A stretch of DNA of 64,000 bases, taken from positions 393,956 to 457,955 of the forward strand of contig NZ_KQ949027.1 of NCBI RefSeq assembly GCF_001514285.1, read 5' to 3'. The notes beneath the pieces are model-generated. The model was not told the DNA's origin and made no database searches. It worked only from the letters and a program-made list of their open reading frames with translations. This document shows, in pieces, positions 40,438-50,800 of this stretch. Within the stretch, counting starts at the first letter, position 1, and each line of letters starts with the position of its first letter. The translations under genes and the position numbers were made by a program. Origin of the DNA: Streptomyces sp. DSM 15324. Its GTDB lineage: Bacteria; Actinomycetota; Actinomycetes; Streptomycetales; Streptomycetaceae.

Positions 40438-41889
40438 TCAGGTCAGCCCGAGGGCCGGCATCAGGTAGTAGAACGTGAAGACCGCCGAGACCACGTACAT
40501 CGGGACCGGGATCTCGCGGGGCCGGCCGGCCACCAGGCGCAGCAGCACGAAGGTGATGAAGCCCATGCCGATGCCGTTGGTGATGGAGTAGGTGAACGGC
40601 ATCATCACCATCGTGACGAAGGCCGGGATGGCGATCGTGTAGTCGGCCCAGTCGATCTCCTTGACCGAGTTCGCCAGGATCATGAAGCCCACCGCGAGCA
40701 GCGCGGGTGTGGCGGCCTGGGACGGGACCATGGTGGCGACCGGCGTGAGGAACAGCGCGGCGGTGAAGAGGCCGCCCGTGACGAGGTTCGCGAAACCGGT
40801 GCGGGCGCCCTCACCGACCCCGGCCGTGGACTCCACGAACGCGGTGGTGGCCGAGGAGGAGCTGGCGCCGCCGGCGGCCACGGCGAGACCGTCGACGAAG
40901 AGGACCTTGTTGACGCCGGGCATCTCGCCCTTGGCGTCGGTCAGCTTCGCCTCGTCGGAGACGCCCATGATCGTGCCCATCGCGTCGAAGAAGCACGACA
41001 GCAGGACCGTGAAGACGAACAGCACGCCGGTCAGCACGCCGACCTCGCCGAAGCCGCCGAACAGGCTGACGTCGCCGATCAGCCCGAAGTCGGGGGTGGC
41101 GACCGGGTTGCCGGGCCACTCGGGGATGGTCAGGCCCCAGGACGGGACGTCCGCGACCGCGTTGATGACCAGCGCGAGGACGGTCATGGCGACGATCGAG
41201 ATCAGGATCGCGCCCGGGACCTTGCGGACGATCAGGGCGAGGGTGAGCAGCGCGCCCAGGATGAAGACGAGGACCGGCCAGCCGACCAGATGGCCGTCGG
41301 TGCCGAGCTGGAGCGGGACGGTGGTGTGGGCGGCGTCCGGGATGCGCGTGACGAAACCGGAGTCCACCAGGCCGATCAGCATGATGAACAGGCCGATACC
41401 GATCGAGATGGCCTTGCGCAGCCCGAAGGGGACCGCGTTCATGACGCGCTCGCGCAGACCGGTGGCGACCAGCAGCATGACGACGAGACCGGCCAGCACG
41501 ACCATGCCCATGGCGTCCGGCCAGGACATCCGGGGGGCGAGCTGGAGCGCGACCACCGAGTTCACACCGAGCCCCGCCGCCAGCGCGATCGGCACATTGC
41601 CGATGACGCCCATGAGGAGCGTGGTGAAGGCCGCGGTCACACAGGTGGCGGTGACGAGCTGGCCGTTGTCGAGCTGATGACCGTACATGTCCTTCGCGCT
41701 GCCGAGGATGATCGGGTTCAGCACGATGATGTACGCCATCGCGAAAAAGGTGGCGAAACCGCCCCGGATCTCGCGGGGCAGGGAGCTGCCGCGCTCGGAG
41801 ATCTTGAAGTAGCGGTCGAGTGCGCCGTAGGCGGGCCCGGCTCCCGGCTGTTCAGGGGCGGGGACCTTGGCGGGGGCCGAGGTGGACAT
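40438..41889 (-). CDS. NCS2-family purine permease (AzgA-like)
   Basis: A 483-aa membrane protein with about 12-14 helices. Family motifs: GFATFFAMAYIIVLNPIILG, ALAAGLGVNSVVALQLAP, VLAGLVVMLLVATGLRE, SSSSATTAFVESTAGVGEGA and RTGFANLVTGGLF. It imports hypoxanthine, guanine or adenine with protons. AGGAA lies upstream of the start. The upstream 117 bp does not show a purine-riboswitch core. It is divergent from the DUF2530 gene. Confidence 0.92.
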   Translation of the reverse strand: MSTSAPAKVPAPEQPGAGPAYGALDRYFKISERGSSLPREIRGGFATFFAMAYIIVLNPIILGSAKDMYGHQLDNGQLVTATCVTAAFTTLLMGVIGNVPIALAAGLGVNSVVALQLAPRMSWPDAMGMVVLAGLVVMLLVATGLRERVMNAVPFGLRKAISIGIGLFIMLIGLVDSGFVTRIPDAAHTTVPLQLGTDGHLVGWPVLVFILGALLTLALIVRKVPGAILISIVAMTVLALVINAVADVPSWGLTIPEWPGNPVATPDFGLIGDVSLFGGFGEVGVLTGVLFVFTVLLSCFFDAMGTIMGVSDEAKLTDAKGEMPGVNKVLFVDGLAVAAGGASSSSATTAFVESTAGVGEGARTGFANLVTGGLFTAALFLTPVATMVPSQAATPALLAVGFMILANSVKEIDWADYTIAIPAFVTMVMMPFTYSITNGIGMGFITFVLLRLVAGRPREIPVPMYVVSAVFTFYYLMPALGLT

Positions 41890-42006
41890 GTATTTAGTGT
41901 TTCCTACGAAGAGAAGTGGCCAGACTCAAACCGTTTCAGTATGAACATATGGCGATGCGATCAGCCATCTTCGCGCGTAGATGTGACCACCTCGTAAGCT
42001 GTCCCC

Positions 42007-42318
42007 ATGGCGAAGTGGACACCGAAGCATGAGGCGCCGGAGCCCCTGGAGGGGCCCGTGGTCCCGGTCATCACCGGCGGCACGATCATCTGGTTCGTCC
42101 TCTTCCTCGTACAGCTCCCCTTCTACGGCTGGTTCGACGACCACGGCCATCTGTGGTGGCTGTGGACCTGTCTGGCCGGGGCCGCGCTGGGCCTCCTCGG
42201 CATCCGGATCACCCGCAGCCGGGACGCGGCGATCAAGCGGGCGCGGGCGGCCGCGGAGGGCGAGCCGGTGCCGGGGACCGGGCAGACGCACGAGACCGAG
42301 CAGGCCCCCGCCGAGTAG
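42007..42318 (+). CDS. DUF2530-like small membrane protein
   Basis: A 103-aa actinobacterial protein. An N-terminal KHEAPEPLEGPVVPVITGGT is followed by two transmembrane helices (about 25-45 and 55-72), then the motif GLLGIRITRSRDAAIKRARA. The assignment to DUF2530 is from memory of this pattern. The -10 hexamer TAAGCT (41995-42000) ends six nt before ATG 42007, so the mRNA is probably leaderless. Function unknown. Confidence 0.8.
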   Translation: MAKWTPKHEAPEPLEGPVVPVITGGTIIWFVLFLVQLPFYGWFDDHGHLWWLWTCLAGAALGLLGIRITRSRDAAIKRARAAAEGEPVPGTGQTHETEQAPAE

Positions 42319-42423
42319 CCGCTGCGCGGCCCTCTCTTCGGCCCGGTGGGACAAAGCCCCCTACACCCGGCGCACTACCCCGCTCTCCCCCGCTCCTCCC
42401 CAGGTCGGATCTTCCGGGACTCC

Positions 42424-42439
42424 GGGGGGTGAACCCCCC
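42424..42439. promoter_or_regulatory. GC-hairpin/operator in the P-type ATPase promoter
   Basis: GGGGGG-TGAA-CCCCCC sits between the likely -35 and -10 regions of the ATPase gene (TACCGT at 42450-42455, seven nt before the ATG). It is placed to act as an operator; the ligand or protein is unknown. Confidence 0.35.
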
Positions 42440-42462
42440 GATCCGCACGTACCGTCGAATCC

Positions 42463-44829
42463 ATGACCGACATCGACGCGTCCGCCACCGCGCCGGCGGC
42501 GACCGGACTCACCGCCGCCCAGGTCGCGGAGCGCGTCGCGCGCGGTCAGGTGAACGACGTCCCCGTACGCAGCAGCCGGTCCGTCGGCGAGATCGTCCGG
42601 GCGAACGTGTTCACCCGGTTCAACGCGATCATCGGCGTCCTGTGGCTGATCGTGCTCGTCGTCGCCCCCTTCCAGGACGGCCTGTTCGGGTTCGTCATCC
42701 TCGCCAACACCGGGATCGGGATCATCCAGGAGTGGCGGGCCAAACAGACCCTGGACTCCCTCGCCGTCATCGGGGAGGTCCGCCCCACCGTGCGCCGGGA
42801 CGGGAAGGCCGTCAAGCTGGCCACCTCCGACCTCGTCCTGGACGACCTGGTCGAGATCGGCCCCGGGGACAAGGTCGTCGTCGACGGGGTGTGCGTCGAG
42901 GCGGACGGGCTGGAGATCGACGAGTCCCTGCTCACCGGTGAGGCCGACCCGGTGGTCAAGCGCCCCGGCGACCAGGTCATGTCCGGCAGCTTCGTGGTGG
43001 CCGGCGGCGGCGCCTTCCGGGCCACCAGGGTGGGACGGCAGGCGTACGCCGCCCAGCTCGCCGAGGAGGCCTCCCGGTTCACCCTCGTCCACTCCGAGCT
43101 GCGCTCCGGCATCTCCACGATCCTCAAGTACGTGACGTGGATGATGATCCCGGCCGCGATCGGCCTGGTCGTCACCCAGCTCTTCGTGCAGAACCACGAC
43201 CTGAAGGAGTCCGTCGCCCGGACGGTCGGCGGGATCGTCCCGATGGTCCCCGAGGGACTGGTCCTGCTCACCTCCGTCGCCTTCGCGATCGGCGTGATCC
43301 GGCTCGGCCGCAAGCAGTGCCTGGTGCAGGAACTGCCCGCCATCGAGGGCCTCGCCCGCGTCGACACCGTCTGCCTGGACAAGACCGGCACCCTCACCGA
43401 GGGCGGCATGGACGTCACCGAGCTGCGCGCCCTCGACGGCGCCGACGAGGCGTACCTGCGCCAGGTGCTCGGCGCGCTCGGCGAGTCCGACCCCCGGCCG
43501 AACGCCTCCCTGCGGGCCATCCTCGACGCCTACCCGGACGCCGAGAAGTGGCGCTGCACGGAGGCCCTCCCCTTTTCCTCCGCCCGCAAGTACAGCGGCG
43601 CCACCTTCAGCGAGGGCGACGGCGAGAGCAGCACCTGGCTGCTGGGCGCGCCCGACGTGCTGCTCGACGACGCGGACCCGGCTCTCGCCGAGACCGGGCG
43701 GCTCAACGAGCAGGGGCTGCGGGTGCTGCTGCTCGCCCGGGCCGTACGGGGCCTGGACGATCCCCGTGTCGCCGAGGGAGCGGGCGCGGTCGCCCTCGTC
43801 GTCCTGGAACAGCGGCTGCGGCCCGACGCGGCGGACACCCTGCGCTACTTCGCCGAGCAGGACGTCCGCGCCAAGGTGATCTCCGGGGACAACGCGGTGT
43901 CGGTCGGGGCGGTGGCCGCCAAGCTGGGGCTGCGGGGCCGTACGGTCGACGCGCGACGGCTGCCCGCGGAGCGCGAGCCGATGGCCGCGGCCCTCGACGA
44001 GGGCACGGTGTTCGGGCGGGTCACCCCACAGCAGAAGCGGGACATGGTGGGCGCGCTCCAGTCCCGGGGCCGCACCGTCGCGATGACCGGCGACGGCGTC
44101 AACGACGTGCTCGCGCTCAAGGACGCGGACATCGGTGTCGCGATGGGGTCGGGCTCGGAGGCGACCCGGGCCGTCGCGCAGATCGTGCTGCTGGACAACA
44201 GCTTCGCCGCCCTGCCGTCGGTGGTGGCCGAGGGGCGGCGGGTGATCGGCAACATCACCCGGGTCGCGACGCTGTTCCTGGTGAAGACGGTGTACTCGGT
44301 GCTGCTGGCGCTGCTGGTGGTGGGCTGGCAGGTGGAGTACCCCTTCCTGCCCCGGCACGTCACCCTGCTGTCCACCCTCACGATCGGCGTCCCGGCGTTC
44401 TTCCTCGCCCTCGCCCCCAACAGGGAACGCGCCCGGCCGCACTTCGTACGGCGGGTCATGCGGTACTCGCTCCCGGGCGGGCTGCTGGCCGGGGTCGCCA
44501 CCTTCGTGTCCTACCTGGCCGCCCGGCACTACTACAGCGGGGCGGGGGCCCTGGAGGCGGAGACCAGTGTCGCCACCCTCACGCTGTTCCTGATCTCCAT
44601 GTGGGTGCTGGCGATCGTGGCGCGGCCGTACACCTGGTGGCGGGTGCTGCTGGTCGCCTCGATGGGCGCGGCGTTCCTGGTGGTGCTGGTGGTGCCGTGG
44701 CTCCAGGACTTCTTCGCGCTGCGGCTGGTGGGGATGACGATGCCGTGGATCGGGGTGGGGATCGCGGCGGTCGCGGCGGTCGGCCTGGAGCTCGTGTGGA
44801 GGGGGGTCGACCGCCGCGGTTCCGACTGA
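42463..44829 (+). CDS. Cation-translocating P-type ATPase (CtpE-like)
   Basis: A 788-aa HAD-type pump. The phosphorylated Asp (about D306) is in CLDKTGTLTEGG; the actuator TGE is in DESLLTGEADPVVKRPGDQ; the hinge is AMTGDGVNDVLALKDADIGVA. The membrane motif in M4 reads IVPMVPEGLVLLTSVAFA (P-E-G-L), as in mycobacterial CtpE, a Ca2+ uptake pump, rather than C-P-C heavy-metal pumps. Ten hydrophobic helices are seen. There is no N-terminal metal-binding domain. Ca2+ is the best inferred ion. The start is probably leaderless (TACCGT seven nt upstream). Confidence 0.9.
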   Translation: MTDIDASATAPAATGLTAAQVAERVARGQVNDVPVRSSRSVGEIVRANVFTRFNAIIGVLWLIVLVVAPFQDGLFGFVILANTGIGIIQEWRAKQTLDSLAVIGEVRPTVRRDGKAVKLATSDLVLDDLVEIGPGDKVVVDGVCVEADGLEIDESLLTGEADPVVKRPGDQVMSGSFVVAGGGAFRATRVGRQAYAAQLAEEASRFTLVHSELRSGISTILKYVTWMMIPAAIGLVVTQLFVQNHDLKESVARTVGGIVPMVPEGLVLLTSVAFAIGVIRLGRKQCLVQELPAIEGLARVDTVCLDKTGTLTEGGMDVTELRALDGADEAYLRQVLGALGESDPRPNASLRAILDAYPDAEKWRCTEALPFSSARKYSGATFSEGDGESSTWLLGAPDVLLDDADPALAETGRLNEQGLRVLLLARAVRGLDDPRVAEGAGAVALVVLEQRLRPDAADTLRYFAEQDVRAKVISGDNAVSVGAVAAKLGLRGRTVDARRLPAEREPMAAALDEGTVFGRVTPQQKRDMVGALQSRGRTVAMTGDGVNDVLALKDADIGVAMGSGSEATRAVAQIVLLDNSFAALPSVVAEGRRVIGNITRVATLFLVKTVYSVLLALLVVGWQVEYPFLPRHVTLLSTLTIGVPAFFLALAPNRERARPHFVRRVMRYSLPGGLLAGVATFVSYLAARHYYSGAGALEAETSVATLTLFLISMWVLAIVARPYTWWRVLLVASMGAAFLVVLVVPWLQDFFALRLVGMTMPWIGVGIAAVAAVGLELVWRGVDRRGSD

Positions 44830-44841
44830 GGGGCGGAGAGG

Positions 44842-45639
44842 TTACTGGACGTCGATGTAGTCCGCCGCCGAGTTCACCGGGGCCGTCGTCGAGGATCCCG
44901 CGAAGACATAGCGGTAGTAGCCGTCCGCGGACGCCGTGACCGTGGTCTTCAGGGTGCCCGTGGAGCTGGTCGTGACGGTCTTGACCGTCGTGTAGGCGGT
45001 CGCGCCCTTCTTCTTGAACTGGAGCTTCACCGACTGGGTGCCGTAGCCCGCGTACGTGTTGGTGTCCCAGTTGGCGCGGGAGAGCTTGCCGGAGACCGTG
45101 AGGGTCTTGCCCTTCTTCACCGGCTCGGGGGTGGCGTCGGCGGTGAGGGTGGCGCGGCGCAGCAGCTTGGTGGTGCCGAGGCCGCCCTGGTAGGTGACGC
45201 CGCCGCCCGCGTTGACCGCGAAGGCGCCCAGCTTCCAGCTGCCGGCGTCGGCGTTGGTCAGGTCGATGTCGACGTCGGAGGACTTCGGGCGGAACTGGAT
45301 CTTCGCCGTGCACTTCAGGACGGTCGAGGAGGACGTGGTGCAGGTGGCGACGTCGTCACCGGCGAGCCCGTCGGAGTCGTCGCCGAGGGTGGTGCCGCGG
45401 TAGAGCACCGGCATGCTCGCGAAGGTGTTCGGGTCCAGGCTCGCGGGCTTGGTCACCGTGTAGGCGGCCGTGACGGTGAGCGTCGTCGTGGGGCCGACCA
45501 CGATGTTCTTGCCGCTGTTGACCTTCAGGCCGGAGAAGGTGACCGCGGGACCGGCCGGGGCGGCCTGCGCGGCGGGCACGGCGAGGGCGGTCAGGGCCAC
45601 GGCGCCGGAGGCCGCGAGGACGAGGGCGCGTATGCGCAT
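44842..45639 (-). CDS. Secreted Ig-like protein, tandem paralogue 1
   Basis: A 265-aa exported protein: signal peptide MRIRALVLAASGAVALTALA ... AQA, then two beta-sandwich-like regions. The first has GKNIVVGPTTTLTVTAAYTV and a Cys pair (ATCTTSSSTVLKCTAKI). The second has PEPVKKGKTLTVSGKLSRAN and SADGYYRYVFAGSSTTAPVN, an Ig/calcium-binding-like domain common in Streptomyces secreted proteins (DUF5707-like, from memory). It ends IDVQ. It is very close in sequence to the next gene to the right and shares its architecture with the third. Function unknown; probably cell-surface or matrix. Confidence 0.82.
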   Translation of the reverse strand: MRIRALVLAASGAVALTALAVPAAQAAPAGPAVTFSGLKVNSGKNIVVGPTTTLTVTAAYTVTKPASLDPNTFASMPVLYRGTTLGDDSDGLAGDDVATCTTSSSTVLKCTAKIQFRPKSSDVDIDLTNADAGSWKLGAFAVNAGGGVTYQGGLGTTKLLRRATLTADATPEPVKKGKTLTVSGKLSRANWDTNTYAGYGTQSVKLQFKKKGATAYTTVKTVTTSSTGTLKTTVTASADGYYRYVFAGSSTTAPVNSAADYIDVQ

Positions 45640-45733
45640 GTGCGTTCCCCATGAGGAGAGAAGTGATCTCGGGAGTCTGTTGACTCACCTGCGTAGATCC
45701 GTGGCTCCTGGGGCGGGTTGTACGGGAAAAGGT

Positions 45734-45766
45734 AAGGAGAGGGGAAGAACGCCTTCCCCTCTCCTT
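45734..45766. terminator. Strong hairpin terminator
   Basis: AAGGAGAGGGGAAG (45734-45747) and CTTCCCCTCTCCTT (45753-45766) form a perfect 14-bp stem with a 5-nt loop. It follows the stop of secreted paralogue 2 and so separates its transcript from paralogue 1. Confidence 0.9.
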
Positions 45767-45791
45767 CTCTCGTTCTTCGTGCCCTCGCGGG

Positions 45792-46610
45792 TTACTGCGC
45801 GTCGACGAAGTCGGCGGCGGAGGTGACCGGAGCGGTCGTGGTGGTGCCGGCGAAGACGTAGCGGTAGTAGCCGTCCGCGGAGGCCGTGACCGTGGTCTTC
45901 AGGAGGCCGGTGGAGCCGGACTTGATGGTCTTCACCGTCGTGTAGGCGGTCGCGCCCTTCTTCTTGAACTGGAGCTTCACCGACTGGGACGCGTAACCGG
46001 CGTTCTTGTTGGTGTCCCAGTTGGCCCGCGCGAGCTTGCCGGTGATCGTGAGCTTCGTGCCCGCCTCCACCGGCTCCGGGGCGGCGTCGGTGGTGAGGGT
46101 GGCCTTGCGGAGGACCTTGGTGGCGCCGAGGTTGCTCAGCGGGGTGACGCCACCGGTGTTCATGTCGATCGCGGCCCCGCCGATCTTCCACGCGCCCGCG
46201 TGGGCGTTCGTCAGGTCGCCGTAGTCGGTGTTGTCGGTCGGCCGGAACTGGATCTTCGCCGTGCACTTGAGCACGGTCGAGGAGGACGTCGTGCAGGTGC
46301 CCGGCTCGTCACCGCCCCAGACGTCCTTGTCCGGGGTGTCCAGCGTGAGCGCGGCACCGCGGTAGAGGACCGGGAAGGTGAAGAGGGAGGCCGCGCTCTG
46401 GCTCGCGGACTTGGTGACGGTGTAGCTCGCCGAGACGGTGACCTTCGTGGTGGGACCGACGACGATGTTCTTGCCGCCGTTGATCTTCACGTTGGAGAAG
46501 GTGACGGCGGGACCGGCCGGCGGGGCCGGCGCGGCCTGGGCGGCCGGAACGGCGAGAGCGGTGAGAGCGACGGCGCCGGTGGCGGCGACGACGAGAGCGC
46601 GAACGCGCAT
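45792..46610 (-). CDS. Secreted Ig-like protein, tandem paralogue 2
   Basis: A 272-aa exported protein, nearly colinear with paralogue 1: signal peptide MRVRALVVAATGAVALTALA ... AQA, first domain with GKNIVVGPTTKVTVSASYTV and GTCTTSSSTVLKCTAKIQF, second domain with LTITGKLARANWDTNKNAGY and SADGYYRYVFAGTTTTAPVT. Long blocks are identical between the two, so the duplication is recent or under conversion. It has its own terminator and a 50-bp gap to paralogue 3. Function unknown. Confidence 0.82.
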   Translation of the reverse strand: MRVRALVVAATGAVALTALAVPAAQAAPAPPAGPAVTFSNVKINGGKNIVVGPTTKVTVSASYTVTKSASQSAASLFTFPVLYRGAALTLDTPDKDVWGGDEPGTCTTSSSTVLKCTAKIQFRPTDNTDYGDLTNAHAGAWKIGGAAIDMNTGGVTPLSNLGATKVLRKATLTTDAAPEPVEAGTKLTITGKLARANWDTNKNAGYASQSVKLQFKKKGATAYTTVKTIKSGSTGLLKTTVTASADGYYRYVFAGTTTTAPVTSAADFVDAQ

Positions 46611-46660
46611 GATGGTGTTCCCCTTGTGCAGAGAAGTGCGGATGACTGGGTGTGCTGTGC

Positions 46661-47599
46661 TCACTTGACGTCGACGAAGTCGCCCGCGGCGTTGACCGCC
46701 GGGGTCGTCGAGGTGCCCGCGAAGCTGTAGCGGAAGTAACCGTCCACCGACGCCTTGACCGTGGCCTTGAGGGTGCCGGTGGAGCTGGTCCTGATGGTCC
46801 TCAGGGTGGTGTAGGTGGAGCTGCCCTTCTTGCGGAACTGCAGCTTCACCGGCTGGCTCGCGTAGCCGTGGTACTTGTTGTCGTCCCAGTTGGCGCGGGT
46901 CAGCTTGCCCGTGACGGTGATGGTCCTGCCCTTCTTCACCGGCTCGGGGGAGGCGTCGACGGTCAGCTTGGAGAGGCGCTGGAGCCTGGTGGTGGCGAGC
47001 TTGTCCTGCTCGGCGTAGCCGACCTTGGACCAGTCGACGTCGTCGATGTCGACGCCGAGCTGGTCGTTGAAGTCGATGACGTAGCCGCCGGCCTTCCAGG
47101 AGGTGGCGTCGACGTTGTCCAGCTCCTGGCCCGGGTAGACGTCGATGGTCCCCTTGCAGCCGGCGACCGTGGACGAGGTGGCCGTGCAGGTCGGCCAGTC
47201 GTCGCCCCACAGCACCTTGGCCGGCGCGTCGTAGGCGGTTCCGCGGTAGATCTCGACGTCCAGGAAGACGTCGGGTGCCGCGAGGTCGAAGGCCGCGTCG
47301 TGCGTGACCTTGTACGTCACCGGCACACTCACGTGGCCGCTGGTGCCCGCGACGATCGGCTTGCCGTTGTTGATCTTCACGGCCGAGAAGGTGATGTTCA
47401 GCGGGTACGGGACACCGTCGGCTGCGGGAGTCGCCCCGGTGAAGGCCGTCTTGCCCGAGGCGGCCTGCGCCGCGGCGGCCGCCTTCCGGACGTCGTCCTT
47501 CCCGAAAGAGGACCCGCCCGCGGCCTGGGCGGCCGGGACGGCGAGGGCGGAGAGAGCCAGGGCGCCGCAGACGGCGGCCACGGTGGCACGGATGTGCAT
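46661..47599 (-). CDS. Secreted Ig-like protein, tandem paralogue 3 (longer, divergent)
   Basis: A 312-aa exported protein from ATG 47599. Signal peptide MHIRATVAAVCGALALSALA ... AQA. An extra Ala-rich helical segment (DDVRKAAAAAQAASGKTAF) follows, then the same two-domain plan: ITFSAVKINNGKPIVAGTSG, a Cys pair (PTCTATSSTVAGCKGTI), an acidic insertion (DFNDQLGVDIDDVDWSKVGY) and the second domain PEPVKKGRTITVTGKLTRAN ... SVDGYFRYSFAGTSTTPAVN. It is the most divergent member and the first transcribed of the three. Confidence 0.82.
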   Translation of the reverse strand: MHIRATVAAVCGALALSALAVPAAQAAGGSSFGKDDVRKAAAAAQAASGKTAFTGATPAADGVPYPLNITFSAVKINNGKPIVAGTSGHVSVPVTYKVTHDAAFDLAAPDVFLDVEIYRGTAYDAPAKVLWGDDWPTCTATSSTVAGCKGTIDVYPGQELDNVDATSWKAGGYVIDFNDQLGVDIDDVDWSKVGYAEQDKLATTRLQRLSKLTVDASPEPVKKGRTITVTGKLTRANWDDNKYHGYASQPVKLQFRKKGSSTYTTLRTIRTSSTGTLKATVKASVDGYFRYSFAGTSTTPAVNAAGDFVDVK

Positions 47600-47809
47600 G
47601 CAATCCCCCGGTGCAGGAGGACCCTGGCTGCGGCCGATCCCTACGGCTCGTCTCGGACAGGGCCCACGTGGTGGTGAAGCCTGTTGGCTCATGAGGAGAG
47701 ATCGACGGAGGATGTGAATAGTTGTACGAAGTGGGGAAGATTTTCTGACGGGTTTTCCGCGGGGGCCGTCCCATCCGGTCGGGCGGCCCCTGCGGCGTCC
47801 GGGCAGGCG

Positions 47810-50800
47810 TCAGTCGAACCAGCGGTCGCGGGCCAGTTCCGCCGTGCGGGACGGGTCCTCCAGGAGGGCGGCCACCTCGAAGCGGCGGGGCCACTGGCCG
47901 GCGGCCCAGGCGAGGCCGGCGGCGACGCCCTCCAGGGTGGCGGCGTGCAGGACGCCGTCGTCGGTGAGGCGCCAGTCCAGTTCCACTCCGTCGACGACGA
48001 GTTCCTCGTGTTCGACGTAGACGGACGGGGTGCGCGGCCCGAGGAGGACGCGGACCGGGTCCGGGACCTCGTGTTCCGCGCCCTCGGAGTCGACCCGGCC
48101 GGTCACCGACTCACTCAGCCGCCTCACCTGGAACAGCTCGGCCAGCTCGGCGGCGCGGGACGGGCGGACCGGCAGGAGCGGGACGCCCGCCGTGAAGGGC
48201 AGCAGGTCCGGGGAGTCGACGACCACGGCGTCGGCCGCGTCCACGACCTCCACCCGGCCGTCCACGACCGCCCGCAGCTCGTCGGGGAGGGTGACCTGAT
48301 CGGGGTCCAGCTCGGCCAGCGCACCGTAGAGGCCGTGCAGTTGGGCGGGGCCGACGGGGCGGTCGGGGTCGGCCAGGCGGTCGAGGAGTTCGGCCGCGCC
48401 GCCGGGCTCGTCGAGCAGCGCCGCCACCGACGTCCGTACGCCCAGCGCCCGCAGGACCTGCTCGTCGTCGAAGCCGGTCGCGTCGGCCTCGTCGTACAGG
48501 CCGCGCAGGAGCGGGTCGCCGCCGGCCGCCAGCAGGCCCGCCGGGCGGCGGCCGTCGAGCACCGGGTGCCCGCGCAGCCACCAGGCCGTGTAGGAGCGTA
48601 CGACCTCGTGGGTGCCGTCGGGCAGGAGGATCCGCACCGGCTGGGTGAGGGCGTCGCGCAGGGGCGGCTGGGCGAGGAGGGCGAGGGCCTGGGGCCAGCG
48701 GTCGTCGTCGACCAGGTCGAGGTCGCGGACGGCGACGAGTTCGGTGGCCACCGGCGGGACGGGGGAGTCGGGGAAGCGGTCGAGGATGTCCTCGCACCAG
48801 ACGTCCACCGCGTCCAGCAGCCCCGCGTCGTCCGGCTCGGCGAAGTCGCCCTCGCGGGGCTCCAGCTCGTCGGGGTCGAGGACGACGTCGGTGGCGCGGA
48901 CGAGCGCGAAGGCGGCGAGGACGCCGACCGCGGCGAGCGGCCCCTCGCCCCAGCGCTCCACCAGCTCGGCGTCCACGGAGGCGAGTTCGTCCTCGCGGAT
49001 GACGTCGGCGAACGGGCTGCCCGGCAGGACGAGTTCACCGGCCGGGACGAGTTCGCCGTCCTCGTCGGGCAGCGCGAGGGCGCCCAGCCAGGGCTCGTCG
49101 CCCGGTTCCAGGGCCGCGTCGCGGACGAGGGTGAGGACGGTGTCGGCGAGTTCCTCCGCGTCGGGCGTGTCCCGGTCGTCCCAGGCGCCGGCGTCGTCGT
49201 CGAGGGAGGCGGCGACCGCGGCCCGCACCTGCGGGGTGGTGAGCACCGCGCGCGGCGTGGCGGGCAGGGCGCCGAGCTTCTCCAGCAGCGGGTGCGCGGC
49301 GGCCGCGTGCGCGACCTTCAGGCCGAGGCGGGCGAGGACCTCCGGGTCGGCCCCGGCCTCGTCCGCGACGGGCAGCAGGACCTGGCGCGGACCGATCGTC
49401 GTCCGGCCTCCCCCAGAGCCAAAAGCCTGGGAGGTGCCCCCAGCCAGGGGCACGGGCAGTCCGGTGAGCCGGTCCGGGTCGACGCCGGCGAGGCTGTCGT
49501 AGAGCCGGTACCACCAGTCGGGGTCCTTCTCCAGCCCGGCGAGCCGGTCCACGGCGTCGGCGAGCGGGATCCGGGCGACGCCCAGCGTGCGCAGCTCGAC
49601 GCGCCGCTCCAGACCGGCGGGCAGCAGGGTCGGGAGGACCTCCGCGAGGACCCGTACGGTGTCCGCGCCCGCGCCCTCGACGACCTCGGCGTCCCTCGGG
49701 CGCAGCGCCTCGGGCAGGTCGTCCTCGTCCTTGACGGGCTCCACGGCGGGCGGCAGGAAGGCGGTGCGCGGCAGCCGCTGAAGGATCGCCCGGCGCAGCG
49801 CCCCGTCCAGCTCGCCCTTGCCGAGCGGGCCGGGCACGAGGTCGATGACGCCGGACGTCACCGGGCGCCAGTCGGCGAGGAGTTCGGCGTAGGCGTCGGC
49901 CGCGCGCTCGACCAGGTGGTCGGTGAGCGGGCCGGGGGCGGCGTGCCGGCGGGTGGTGTCCAGCGGGAAGGACGCGATGAGCAGCGCGGGGACGCCGAGC
50001 GGTTCGTCGCTGGGGGTCGGGGCGTGCACGACGGGGCTGGTGCGGGGCCGGGCGGGGGCGCCCTCCTCGTCCACGGGGACGGCCCAGGTGACCGACCAGT
50101 GCGCCCGCTGCCGCTCCTCGACGGGGCGGTCGGCGAGCAGTTCGGGCGTGAGCGGCCCGTGCGTGGCGGCCGTGCGCCAGCGGGTGGTGCCCTCGCGGGA
50201 GTCCGTGACGACGGTGAGGGCGCCGTCGGTGGTGCGGCGCAGGGTGCGGGGCGCGTCGGCGCCGGTCTCGATCACGACTTCCGTCAGGCCCGGCAGGGCG
50301 AGCAGGAGGGCGTCGTCGACGGCGGCGAGGAGGCGTTCGGCGAGGTCGGCGGCGGCCGCGTCGCGCAGCGGGAGGATGACGGCGGTGTCGTACGGGTCCG
50401 GGGCGGTGCCCTGGGCGGCGAAGGGCAGGCGCAGGAGCGGGACGTGGCCGTCGCGGCGGCGCAGCTCGTCGCCGAGGCCGGGGCTGTGGCGGGCGGTGTC
50501 GGCGGCCAGCTCGCGGGCCTCGGCGAGGTCCCAGCGGACGCCGCCGTGCCGGCCGACGACGGCGGGTTCGTCGGTGACGGAGAGGACGGCGGCGAAGCCG
50601 ACGCCGAAGCGGCCCACGGACACCTGGGTGTCGCGCTTGGCGGAGGCGCGCAGGGTGGCGAGGGACTCCACGCCGGCCGCGTCCAGGGGGGCGCCGGTGT
50701 TCGCGGCGACGAGGACGCCGTCGCGGAGGGTGAGCCGCAGCCGGCCGGGCACCCCGGCGCGGGCGGCCGCGTCGGCGGCGTTCTGGGCGAGCTCCACGAC

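Noticed and set aside
41890..42006. Possible purine riboswitch before the NCS2 permease
   Set aside because: The required three-way-junction core sequences are not seen; the gap is also shared with a divergent leaderless gene.
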